Shown here piece after piece: positions 1 to 6,418 of a stretch of 7,518 nucleotides of DNA. This stretch comes from Fidelibacterota bacterium. Lineage in GTDB: Bacteria; Fidelibacterota; Fidelibacteria; Fidelibacterales; DSDE01. Every line of letters starts with the position of its first letter. Position 1 is the stretch's first letter. The stretch is taken from contig DSDE01000461.1 in the NCBI GenBank assembly GCA_011049095.1, positions 1 to 7,518 on the forward strand. The letters run 5' to 3'. A program made the translations under genes and the position numbers. Below the pieces are notes generated by a model, which was not told the DNA's origin, made no database searches, and saw only the letters and a list, made by a program, of their open reading frames with translations.

Positions 1-831
1 CTGCAGCTCAGCGCCGAAGCGCCAAGCGAGCATAACGGACATTTTGGTCTGGAAAACAGCAGCAGTAAATTTTTCGAGCCCTATTTTGCTTTTAATCGTG
101 TAGAGATTGGTCGCATAACGGATAAATGGGGCGCGTCTGCCGGCTTAATCAATGCCGGCTCTGCCAATAATCCCATCTATAATTTTCACTATCATCCCGG
201 CAGTAATGCTGATCACGCTTATAATATTCTGAGCTATGACAGGCTGGATGGCTTTAAATATTGGACGACACTGGGCCCTGGAAAGCTGACGACTATGCTC
301 ACGATCGAGCAGGAGAATGTTCAATTTGAAAATAGCGGCGGCACAGAAATCAAAAAGAAAGACCACGTCTCGCTGATGCTATCCTATAGCCTGCCCCTAG
401 GTAAAATGGAATTAAATCCGATTCTTATCAACACGAGAACCCAAACAGGCCTCAGTGAGCCCATTAGCGCTGGTGCAAATCTCTATAAAATGCCAGCAGG
501 ATTCAGTCTCTCGGCTTATTACAGCTCTGCAAACGAAAATTATTCCGCCTATTTTTTCAGAATCAAAAACAGCAATACAATCGGCCCCGGCAAGCTCTCG
601 GTCTGGACAGATTTTTCACAAGTTAATTACGAGAATGCTTCTGAGCCTTTGAATACTATCACCGGCTGGGTGAAATATGACTACACGCTGCACAAAACAG
701 AAATGGGTTCGCTTACAGTGAGCCCCACCTGGCGATTTGCCAACCAAAAAGAATACCTGCCTGGCAGTGATGAGCTGAAAACCGATTTTCACAGGAATAA
801 ATTTGAATTAACTGTAGCAGCAAAGTTTTAA
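1..831 (+). CDS. Outer-membrane beta-barrel protein, C-terminal part (5' truncated by window)
   Basis: The frame is open from base 1 to a TAA at 829-831, giving 276 residues without a start, so the gene begins outside the window. The first internal Met codon (295) is not a credible start because coding character continues upstream of it. The protein is rich in short alternating polar/hydrophobic stretches with many Tyr, Phe and Trp, separated by Asn/Gly/Ser-rich turns, which suits amphipathic beta strands. It ends in KFELTVAAKF: aromatic or hydrophobic residues at every second position and a terminal Phe, the usual signal read by the BAM assembly machinery. It is therefore probably a transmembrane barrel in the outer membrane. 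No family is recognisable, and no plug, OmpA-like or TonB-box element is seen in this part. A porin or transporter barrel is possible, but substrate and function are unknown. It is followed by its own terminator. Confidence 0.75.
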   Translation: MQLSAEAPSEHNGHFGLENSSSKFFEPYFAFNRVEIGRITDKWGASAGLINAGSANNPIYNFHYHPGSNADHAYNILSYDRLDGFKYWTTLGPGKLTTMLTIEQENVQFENSGGTEIKKKDHVSLMLSYSLPLGKMELNPILINTRTQTGLSEPISAGANLYKMPAGFSLSAYYSSANENYSAYFFRIKNSNTIGPGKLSVWTDFSQVNYENASEPLNTITGWVKYDYTLHKTEMGSLTVSPTWRFANQKEYLPGSDELKTDFHRNKFELTVAAKF

Positions 832-858
832 AATAAATTCCTGCACAGAGGGACTTAT

Positions 859-892
859 GGGGGAATGGAGCGCTTTATTCCCCCTTTTTCTT
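859..892 (+). terminator. Intrinsic terminator of the outer-membrane protein gene
   Basis: GGGGGAAT (859-866) pairs perfectly with ATTCCCCC (877-884) around a 10-base loop, followed directly by TTTTTCTT (885-892). It begins 27 bp after the stop of the + strand barrel gene. The T-tract runs into the stop codon of the convergent hydrolase gene (891-893). Read on the minus strand, the hairpin is preceded by A's and not followed by T's, so it should terminate mainly the + strand transcript. Confidence 0.85.
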
Positions 893-1607
893 AATGACTG
901 AAATTGCCATTTAGCAGGAAAGCCAAAACCTGCTCATAAGTCTCTTCATACCAAAGCATTGCCGTATGGGCATATTCCAGCAAAATATGGTCGTGGTATC
1001 CGCTAAGATAGGTCTCTGCAACTCTGACTTCGCCATCATTGTCGCCAGACAGCAGGGGATTAAAGCCTTTTTTATCGCCTTTTCCGCCGGCGATAATGCC
1101 AAAAGGCACAGATGGCGAAGGAATGGTCATATAGTGCTGCGGCTCCGCAGCCAGCAAATCCTGACCGGCTGTGCGGGTTATCCAGCGGTATAAAATCAGG
1201 CGATTCAGCAAATCTGCCACTTCGGCGCCCTGGTTTGGCGGCGCCAGCATTACCCAGCGAACGATTTTCATTGAGCTGTCAGCATAAAAGGCTTCCCGCG
1301 CCACCAAATTCCCCATGCTATGGGTAACTAAATAAAAGGGCTTGTCGCCTAAATTTTTATGAACCCATTCCGCAAAATCGCTGCCGTGTTCGATAATTGA
1401 TTGTTTGGTGCTGGGATAGCCATACTGCATAGTCTGAAAGCCATCAGCCTTGAAATGCTGTTCCATTTTCCACCATACAATAGGCTTGGCCAAAATGCCA
1501 TGAATAAATACAACAGGAATATTGCGAGGATTTTCATTCATATCGTCTCCTGAAAGATTTGCCGCTCCACAAAAAAGCAGAACAAATAATATTATCACCC
1601 TTTTCAT
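891..1607 (-). CDS. Secreted alpha/beta-hydrolase (lipase/esterase-like)
   Basis: The 238-aa product has an N-terminal Sec signal (MKRVIILFVLLFCGAANLSG). The hydrolase core carries an oxyanion motif FIHG (His36-Gly37) and a nucleophile elbow THSMG with Ser97. Probable catalytic partners are Asp189 or Asp191 in SGDNDGEV and His214 in EYAHTAM, in the usual Ser-Asp-His order. The first elbow residue is Thr instead of Gly, which is tolerated in this superfamily. The LAPPNQGAEVADLL segment is typical of lipase/PGAP1-like members. The ATG at 1607 overlaps the TGA of the upstream glycosyltransferase (ATGA), so this start is preferred over a TTG six codons upstream. Residues around Cys13 (LLFC) do not make a good lipobox, so export to the periplasm or beyond is more likely than lipoprotein anchoring. 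An ester or lipid substrate is a family-level guess. It is the last gene of the glgB operon. Confidence 0.87.
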   Translation of the reverse strand: MKRVIILFVLLFCGAANLSGDDMNENPRNIPVVFIHGILAKPIVWWKMEQHFKADGFQTMQYGYPSTKQSIIEHGSDFAEWVHKNLGDKPFYLVTHSMGNLVAREAFYADSSMKIVRWVMLAPPNQGAEVADLLNRLILYRWITRTAGQDLLAAEPQHYMTIPSPSVPFGIIAGGKGDKKGFNPLLSGDNDGEVRVAETYLSGYHDHILLEYAHTAMLWYEETYEQVLAFLLNGNFSH

Positions 1608-2734
1608 TTTGAGAGCCCCCGCCAATGATAGCTTTTAAACTGTGCTGCAGCGCCAAACCATAGCACATACGGAACATGAAGCAGAAATGTGGCGGCAAAT
1701 ACAAACGGAGAATACGAGCGCCGAAAACGACTCATAGCTACAGACATAAAAGCAAATTCCGCCCCTGCTTTCAGAAGCCAGCCTGCCAGCGAGATGAATC
1801 CAAATGCTGGTGAAATCAGCCAGAGCAGCAATGAAAGGAGTATCAGCAGATTAAAAAGATAGAGCAGCATCAGGGAGAAGCTTACTTTTTTCTCATAAAT
1901 GAGGCCTTTAGATGCAAAACGCAGCCGCTGATGATAAAACTGTTTCCAGCTTGATGGCGGCGCATTGTAAACGTGGCTCTCAACCGCTGTCTGATACCTG
2001 ATTTTCCCGGGGAAATGGCCGCGGACCCGAGCCAAAAAGAGATCATCATCGCCAGACACGACGCCGCTGTATTCTCCATAGCCGTTAAGAGCGAGGTAAA
2101 GAGATTTTCGATAGGCCAGGTTGGTGCCTACACATGTGGCCGGATAGCCTGCCGCCGTCGTTGCTGCCGCCACCGCCGCCTGAGAAAAATATTCCAAAGC
2201 CATCATTTTTTGGAGAAAGTTTTTCTGCTTTGCAAAGTATGGCGCATATCCCAAAACCATTTCTGTATTGTCATCAAAGAGGGCCAGCATAGAGCTTACC
2301 CATTTGGGTGAGGGTCGGCCATCGGCATCAGTAAGGAGCATAATCTCTCCTTTTGCCGCCCTGATGGCGCTATCAATAGCCCGCTTTTTTGGCGCCAGAT
2401 CAGGATTTATATCAGATATGACAATAATCCTAAATCGGGAATCCTCCCTAGTCAGTAATTTTAACTTTTCTAAAGTATCATCGGTGCTGCGGTCATCTAC
2501 TAAAATAAATTCCGTCAGATTTGCCGGGTAGTCTTGAGCCTTCAGGGCCTGCAGCAGTATTTCCACATTATCTGATTCATTATGAAGGCTCACAATAATC
2601 GTAACGGGAAAAGGCTCAGCGCCCTGAGGAATAAATTTAGGATATTTCGCGAGACAATGGCCCAGATAAAAAAGCGCAGACAGATAGAGCGCAAGCAATG
2701 CAGCGCAGAAAAAAAGCATCGCCCATAGGAGCAT
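1604..2734 (-). CDS. Membrane-anchored family 2 glycosyltransferase
   Basis: The 376-aa product has a GT-A fold domain between membrane segments: one N-terminal helix (about residues 2-24) and three C-terminal helices (about 286-308, 310-330, 346-366). GT2 signatures occur in order: TIIVSLHNES (45-54), VDDRSTDD with Asp80/Asp81 for nucleotide-sugar binding, the DxD-type TDADG (Asp136/Asp138), SGDDDLF (227-233) as probable catalytic base region, and QRLRFASKG (269-277), a relative of the QxxRW motif of processive enzymes. It probably transfers a sugar from a nucleotide-sugar donor at the cytoplasmic face of the inner membrane to a lipid or polysaccharide acceptor. Donor and acceptor cannot be read. 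It lies 9 bp after glgB and overlaps the hydrolase start by 4 bp, so the three genes are very probably co-transcribed. AGGAG near the end of glgB is about 15 nt from the ATG, a long spacing that suggests coupling to glgB translation. Confidence 0.9.
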   Translation of the reverse strand: MLLWAMLFFCAALLALYLSALFYLGHCLAKYPKFIPQGAEPFPVTIIVSLHNESDNVEILLQALKAQDYPANLTEFILVDDRSTDDTLEKLKLLTREDSRFRIIVISDINPDLAPKKRAIDSAIRAAKGEIMLLTDADGRPSPKWVSSMLALFDDNTEMVLGYAPYFAKQKNFLQKMMALEYFSQAAVAAATTAAGYPATCVGTNLAYRKSLYLALNGYGEYSGVVSGDDDLFLARVRGHFPGKIRYQTAVESHVYNAPPSSWKQFYHQRLRFASKGLIYEKKVSFSLMLLYLFNLLILLSLLLWLISPAFGFISLAGWLLKAGAEFAFMSVAMSRFRRSYSPFVFAATFLLHVPYVLWFGAAAQFKSYHWRGLSK

Positions 2735-2743
2735 CAGTATCTT

Positions 2744-4927
2744 TTATGACTCCTTTTTCAAGACGATAAATCCAAGAGGCGGAATGCCAATCATCAGGCT
2801 GTTGGGCTGATTGTGAGCGGCAATTGGCTCTGTGGCATGCCTCGTGTTTTCCACTACGCCGCTGCCATTGTATTCTGCCAGGTCTGAATTAAAGATTTCT
2901 GAATAAGTGCCTGCCTCTAAAACACCCTGACGAAAATCATAATGGGCATCAGGGAGAAAATTGGCGACAATCAGCAGATGCCCCTTGCCGCTTTTATCAC
3001 GGCGCACAAAACTGATAAGCGAGTCAGAGGCATTGTCAGCATCTATCCAGGTGAATCCTTTGGGGTCATAATCCATTTCCCACAGCGCCGCCTCGGTGAG
3101 ATAAAGGTGATTAAGGTTTTTTATATAATGATAGGCCGCTGAATGAGGCATCCATTGCATCAGATGCCATTCCACACCTTGAGTTTCATTCCACTCATTC
3201 CAGGGTGCCAGCTCATTGCCCATAAAATTAAGCTTTTTCCCGGGATGCAGCATCATAATGCCCATAAGCAGCTTATAATTAGCAAATTTCTGCCAGTCGT
3301 CACCAGGCATTTTATTTAGCAGTGAGCGTTTGCCATGAACCACCTCATCATGGCTGATGGCGAGGATAAATTTCTCAGAATAGTGATAAAGCATACTGAA
3401 TGTCAGGTCGTTGTGATGGTATTTCCGGTAGATAGGATCTTTAGACATGTAGCGGAGAAAATCATTCATCCAGCCCATATTCCATTTATAAGTAAAGCCC
3501 AGGCCATCTTTTTCCACAGCTTTGGTCACACCGCCAAAAGCCGTGCTCTCTTCGGCAATTATCAGCGCATTGGGAAATTCACCGCTAATAACAGAGTTCA
3601 AATGTTTCATAAATTCTATGGCTTCAAGATTTTCATTGCCGCCGTAGCGATTGGGAATCCATTCACCTGTGCTGCGGCTGTAATCAAGAAAGAGCATACT
3701 GGCCACGGCATCAATCCGCAAACCATCAGCGCGAAATTCTCGCAGCCAGTATAGGGCATTGCTGATCAGAAAGTTTTTTACCTCATTGCGGCCAAAATTA
3801 AAGATATAGGTGCCCCAGTCGGGATGCTCACCAAGGCGCGGGTCCTCGTGTTCATAGAGGGCGGTGCCATCAAATCGGGCCAGCGCAAAATCATCTTTGG
3901 GAAAATGAGCGGGAACCCAGTCAAGAATAACGCCGATTCCTGCTGAATGCGCCCGGTCTATGAAGCAGCGTAGGTCATCAGGATTTCCAAAACGGCTTGT
4001 GGCGGCAAAATAACCGCTCACCTGATAACCCCAGCTTCCGTCAAAGGGGTGTTCCATAATTGGCATCAACTCAACATGGGTATAGCCCATTTCTTTTAAA
4101 TAGGGGATAAGCTGATCTGCCATTTCACGGTAGTTCATCCAGCTCCAGTCATCGTGACGCCGCCAGCTTCCGGCGTGTACTTCATAGATGTTCATCGGTT
4201 TTTCGTAAGAATTGGCGCTTTCTGCATCAGGCGGGAACTGCCCCGCTTGCCACTTATATTTTGAATCGAAAACGATAGAGGCCGTGTCTGGCCGCAACTG
4301 AAAATAGACACCGTAGGGGTCAGATTTCAGCCGCAAAGTATTAAACTGGGTATATATCTCATATTTATACAAAGCGCCATCGGTCACGCCGGGTATAAAA
4401 AGCTCCCAGACGCCGGAGCTGCCTAAGCTCCTCATTGGATGTTGCAGACCATTCCAAAAATTAAAACTTCCTACGACACTGACCCGTTGGGCTGTTGGCG
4501 CCCAGACAGCAAAAAGAGTCCCTTCTACACCCCGGACGACCATCTTATGTGAACCCATTTTTTCATAGGCTCTGCGGTAGTCTCCTTTATTGAAAAGATA
4601 AAGCTCATCTTCGGTGATCTGCGGTAAAAATTGATAAGGGTCAATATAATCATATACTTGCCCATCCTCATAAGTAAGATGAACCCGATAGAGAGGCCAC
4701 TCGTCCAGCTCAAATTGCCCTTCCCATATTCCTTTAATGCTTGATTCCTGCATTGCGTGCAGCTCTTCGCCTTTCTCAAAAAAGCAAATAAAGGCCGATT
4801 TTGCCTCAATGCTGGCAATCCGAATGAGCTTCTTGCCAGCGCCCATGTCATGCATTCCCAAATATTTATGGGGCTGATTGCAGGTGCCGGCTAAAATACT
4901 TTTTAATGCGGTCTCTTTTTCATTCAT
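2744..4927 (-). CDS. glgB: 1,4-alpha-glucan branching enzyme GlgB (GH13)
   Basis: This enzyme cuts alpha-1,4 glucan chains and re-attaches them through alpha-1,6 bonds during glycogen synthesis in the cytoplasm. The 727-aa product is full length; E. coli GlgB has 728. An N-terminal beta-sandwich (about 5-105) is followed by a CBM48 module (about 130-215, with FAVWAPTAQRVSVVGSFN), the (beta/alpha)8 GH13 barrel (about 250-600) and a C-terminal beta domain. Catalytic residues are clear: nucleophile Asp406 in DGLRIDAVASM, acid/base Glu459 in IIAEEST, and Asp527 in SHDEVVHGK. Each is one position later than the E. coli residues 405, 458 and 526. The chosen ATG at 4927 has AGGAG nine bases upstream; an in-frame TTG at 4933 would leave only 3 nt from it. 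It is the first gene of a three-gene minus-strand operon. No glgA, glgC, glgP or glgX is visible in the window. Confidence 0.98.
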   Translation of the reverse strand: MNEKETALKSILAGTCNQPHKYLGMHDMGAGKKLIRIASIEAKSAFICFFEKGEELHAMQESSIKGIWEGQFELDEWPLYRVHLTYEDGQVYDYIDPYQFLPQITEDELYLFNKGDYRRAYEKMGSHKMVVRGVEGTLFAVWAPTAQRVSVVGSFNFWNGLQHPMRSLGSSGVWELFIPGVTDGALYKYEIYTQFNTLRLKSDPYGVYFQLRPDTASIVFDSKYKWQAGQFPPDAESANSYEKPMNIYEVHAGSWRRHDDWSWMNYREMADQLIPYLKEMGYTHVELMPIMEHPFDGSWGYQVSGYFAATSRFGNPDDLRCFIDRAHSAGIGVILDWVPAHFPKDDFALARFDGTALYEHEDPRLGEHPDWGTYIFNFGRNEVKNFLISNALYWLREFRADGLRIDAVASMLFLDYSRSTGEWIPNRYGGNENLEAIEFMKHLNSVISGEFPNALIIAEESTAFGGVTKAVEKDGLGFTYKWNMGWMNDFLRYMSKDPIYRKYHHNDLTFSMLYHYSEKFILAISHDEVVHGKRSLLNKMPGDDWQKFANYKLLMGIMMLHPGKKLNFMGNELAPWNEWNETQGVEWHLMQWMPHSAAYHYIKNLNHLYLTEAALWEMDYDPKGFTWIDADNASDSLISFVRRDKSGKGHLLIVANFLPDAHYDFRQGVLEAGTYSEIFNSDLAEYNGSGVVENTRHATEPIAAHNQPNSLMIGIPPLGFIVLKKES

Positions 4928-4936
4928 TATCAATAA

Positions 4937-4941
4937 CTCCT
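4937..4941 (-). promoter_or_regulatory. Ribosome binding site of glgB
   Basis: AGGAG on the minus strand lies 9 nt before the ATG at 4927. The spacing fixes the start there, two codons inside the longer TTG-initiated reading. Confidence 0.85.
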
Positions 4942-5650
4942 GTCAGTTAAAAACATTCGCTTTGCAAGGCAACATCATCATAAGAACGTAATTAAAAGAT
5001 TTTTATTAAGCAATGAGAAAAGATAATCCGCAGCAAATTTTCTGCTGTCTCTGCCATATAATATTCCGTCGCTTGACAGCCAAATTGAAATCAGCGCTGC
5101 CTGCAGCCCAGAAAAAAAACGCTGCAATAATATATAATAACTGCTGTCTAAATAATTTTTTACATTGGGGATTCTATTTTTATCGTCCGATTTAATCCGG
5201 ACATCCGGCAGATTCTTCTCCCACACCGAAAAGGATAGTTCACAGGGTGCGAAAGCCACGCACTCTAATCTGCCGGCTGGTGAACGAAGTGTGATTACAG
5301 AGCGGAGTGGTATCCTAATCCATCAAGTGACGGACGGTGGGTCGAAGCGTTGAATTTATGCATTTAGCCCAATCAAAAATCAAGATATTTTGAGAAGAAA
5401 ATGATATGGGAACGGAAGCTAAAATTTTATGGATTAATTTGAGAATATTTGGATATTATCTAATAAGATTTTGCTAACATCGCACTGAAATCTGCTACGT
5501 ATTGTTTATTTAGACTTTATTAAAGCAAGTCAAATCGCTGTGAGCCGGGGAAGCGAAGAGTCTTCTAAATTTTTAGTGCATTAAAAACTGCCTAAATATC
5601 TATTGAATATTGCAATAATTTACAGTAAACTTGTGAGGAAGGAATAAGAA
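4942..5650. other. Long AT-rich intergenic region between divergent transcription units
   Basis: These 709 bp separate glgB (leftward) from the small-protein genes (rightward). No ORF here has both a ribosome site and protein-like composition. The stretch is AT-rich except for a block around 5190-5345, which is described separately as a structured-RNA candidate. Promoters for glgB and for the rightward genes should lie here, but I see no strong -35/-10 pair on either strand. A short palindrome GAAGA-G-TCTTC (5555-5565) lies in the right part. The region may also hold a decayed mobile element. Confidence 0.6.
5205..5341 (+). ncRNA. Candidate structured RNA with pseudoknot, class unidentified
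   Basis: Several mutually compatible helices can be drawn. They are: a 7-bp hairpin 5245-5251/5259-5265 with a GU pair and loop AAAGCCA; GTTCAC 5238-5243 with GTGAAC 5280-5285; AGGATA 5232-5237 with TATCCT 5311-5316; CCCACACCG 5220-5228 with CGGTGGG 5335-5341 (two-base bulge); and a small hairpin at 5319-5334 with one mismatch. A perfect 10-bp helix, CCGGCAGATT 5205-5214 with AATCTGCCGG 5267-5276, crosses the nested set and makes a pseudoknot. The GU wobble would be a CA mismatch on the other strand, which slightly favours + strand transcription. The block is GC-rich in an AT-rich setting. It could be a riboswitch or other cis-regulator, a free-standing RNA, or a relic of a group II intron domain I (a GUGCG and a GAAAGCC-type loop are present, but no domain V and no reverse transcriptase gene). 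I do not recognise a known family. Confidence 0.4.
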
Positions 5651-5746
5651 ATGAAAAATCAGCGCCAAACAGAAGCAGCACAATTGGCCTTTCCTATCGC
5701 CGGCTGCTTCATATCTGCCTTGATAGAATTATACAGCCAAAAATAA
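5651..5746 (+). CDS. Small ORF, 31-aa peptide of unknown function
   Basis: ATG to TAA encodes 31 residues. A purine-rich ribosome site, GAGGAAGGA (5635-5643), ends 7 nt before the ATG, which is the main reason to take the ORF seriously. The peptide has a polar, charged N-terminus (MKNQRQTE), then a mostly hydrophobic stretch AAQLAFPIAGCFISALIELY with one Cys and one Pro, and ends in SQK. The stretch is long enough to associate with or possibly span a membrane, but is too short and irregular to call a signal peptide. It lies 19 bp before the next gene on the same strand and may be co-transcribed or act as a leader ORF. I do not recognise the sequence. Chance occurrence of a short ORF behind a purine-rich run remains possible. 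Confidence 0.5.
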   Translation: MKNQRQTEAAQLAFPIAGCFISALIELYSQK

Positions 5747-5753
5747 TATAGCC

Positions 5754-5760
5754 AAGGAGG
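5754..5760 (+). promoter_or_regulatory. Strong ribosome binding site of the 74-aa protein gene
   Basis: AAGGAGG, a near-perfect anti-16S match, lies 5 nt before the ATG at 5766. It implies efficient translation of the small Cys/His protein. Confidence 0.85.
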
Positions 5761-5765
5761 AAAAA

Positions 5766-5990
5766 ATGTCAGCGTTTTACCTGAACAAAGTGAAGGATGA
5801 CAATGGTTTTCACATCGTTCATAAGGATGGATGTGATCTTATGCCGGAGCCAGAAGAGCTGGTCTATCTCGGTGAATTTGATGTTTGTATGCTGGCAGTC
5901 GCTAAAGCGAAAGGTATGGGATACAGGAATGTCAATGGCTGCTCAAATTGTAATAAACCCTGCTTTTATGAGGGATATGTTGATAAATAG
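5766..5990 (+). CDS. Small Cys/His-rich protein, probable metal-binding, uncharacterised family
   Basis: The 74-aa soluble product shows ordered Cys/His motifs: FHIVHKDGCDLMP (17-29), LGEFDVC (35-41) and NGCSNCNKPCF (57-67). In total there are two His and five Cys, including a CxxC followed by a third Cys. I have the impression of a widespread small family with the pattern HxVHxxGCxxxPxxxxxxxLGxFxxCxxAxxxAK...GCxxC, usually left as hypothetical; this is from memory. The Cys/His spacing suggests a zinc- or other metal-binding fold; a redox role cannot be excluded. No signal peptide or membrane segment is seen, so it is probably cytoplasmic. It follows the 31-aa ORF by 19 bp. Function is unknown. 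Confidence 0.8.
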   Translation: MSAFYLNKVKDDNGFHIVHKDGCDLMPEPEELVYLGEFDVCMLAVAKAKGMGYRNVNGCSNCNKPCFYEGYVDK

Positions 5991-5997
5991 CCCTGCT

Positions 5998-6015
5998 TGA
6001 GGCTGAGCTTGAGTT
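5998..6015. repeat. Period-6 tract (TGAGNN)x3
   Basis: TGAGGC, TGAGCT and TGAGTT follow one another just after the stop of the 74-aa gene. A second tract of the same period and core lies at 6787-6804, on the other side of the DUF2283/toxin pair. Confidence 0.45.
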
Positions 6016-6056
6016 TACCCCGCCTGCACCGTTCAATTTGTTCTTATTCATACGGG

Positions 6057-6137
6057 GTGAAATGCGACACTTGCGCAATGGAATACGACAAAGGAGTATA
6101 TTCCATCAGGGACGGAGCCTATTTCAAGGGATGCTGA
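6057..6137 (+). pseudogene. Possible remnant of a small Cys-rich protein
   Basis: From a GTG at 6057 to TGA at 6135-6137 the frame encodes 26 residues with the motif VKCDTCAMEYDKGVYSIRDG and a final FKGC. A CxxC knuckle followed by a Tyr/Gly-rich stretch looks like half of a zinc-ribbon or similar small domain. There is no convincing ribosome site, the ORF is very short, and two TGA codons end it directly after the last Cys. It is in the same frame as the 74-aa gene upstream, separated by its TAG and 66 intervening bases. It may be the leftover of a neighbouring gene or of a longer read-through form. Coincidence is possible. Confidence 0.25.
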
Positions 6138-6205
6138 TGATTTGATAAGCCGGTCACTGGGCAGTGTGCGCTTCATACTGACGAAATCTGATGAGATGAA
6201 ATACC

Positions 6206-6418
6206 TCAGGCGACAATAAGCTCAACCGGGATATTTTTTGCATTACCAAGTGATTTGGCCACATAAAGTTTTTCGATGCCAATAATAAGTCCCGATGCAT
6301 CTTTTTTTAATATAAGGCCATCTCCGGCTTCTTCCGAAATGAGCTCTTGCTCAGGCTCTCCAAACCATATATCCAAAGTATCTTTTTCTTTATCAAAATA
6401 GACTTTTATCTTGTCCAT
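6206..6418 (-). CDS. DUF2283 domain protein, probable antitoxin-type partner
   Basis: The 70-aa product matches the DUF2283 pattern throughout: VYFDKEKDTLDIWFG (6-20), then DGLILKKDASGLIIGIEKLYV (33-53), in place of the usual YDxExDxLxIxF...GxxxxxDxxGxIxGIEIL. The start at 6418 is chosen because GAAGGAG sits 7 nt upstream; an ATG six codons earlier has no ribosome site. The first 13 nt overlap the 3' end of the upstream toxin-like gene, so translation was probably coupled. DUF2283 proteins often sit next to small RelE/Barnase-type or DUF4258 proteins and are then thought to be the antitoxin; this is from family context, not shown here. No DNA-binding motif is evident. The ORF is intact although its partner is broken. 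Confidence 0.88.
   Translation of the reverse strand: MDKIKVYFDKEKDTLDIWFGEPEQELISEEAGDGLILKKDASGLIIGIEKLYVAKSLGNAKNIPVELIVA

Noticed and set aside
1..6. CTGCAG at the very start, suggesting a cloned PstI fragment
   Set aside because: Other CTGCAG sites occur inside the window (near 2551 and 5100) and the right end lacks one, so no inference about cloning is justified.
1608..1625. Alternative TTG start for the hydrolase at 1625
   Set aside because: The ATG at 1607 forms an ATGA overlap with the upstream stop and starts directly with a proper signal peptide.
3335..3754. 139-aa + strand open frame inside glgB
   Set aside because: Antisense shadow of a fully supported branching-enzyme gene.
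4928..4933. Alternative TTG start for glgB at 4933
   Set aside because: Only 3 nt from the AGGAG sequence; the ATG at 4927 has normal 9-nt spacing.
4978..5259. 93-aa minus-strand open frame upstream of glgB
   Set aside because: GTG start without ribosome site, no recognisable motif, and it overlaps the structured-RNA block.
5603..5631. TTGAAT-17-TAAACT as promoter for the small-protein genes
   Set aside because: Only 4/6 matches in each box, and transcription would begin inside the ribosome site of the 31-aa ORF.
6017..6058. ACCCCG/CGGGGT inverted repeat as terminator of the 74-aa gene
   Set aside because: Six base pairs with a 30-base loop and no T-run after it.
6155..6166. CACTG-GG-CAGTG palindrome near the DUF2283 3' end
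   Set aside because: A two-base loop is too tight for the full stem and no T-tract follows on either strand; probably chance.
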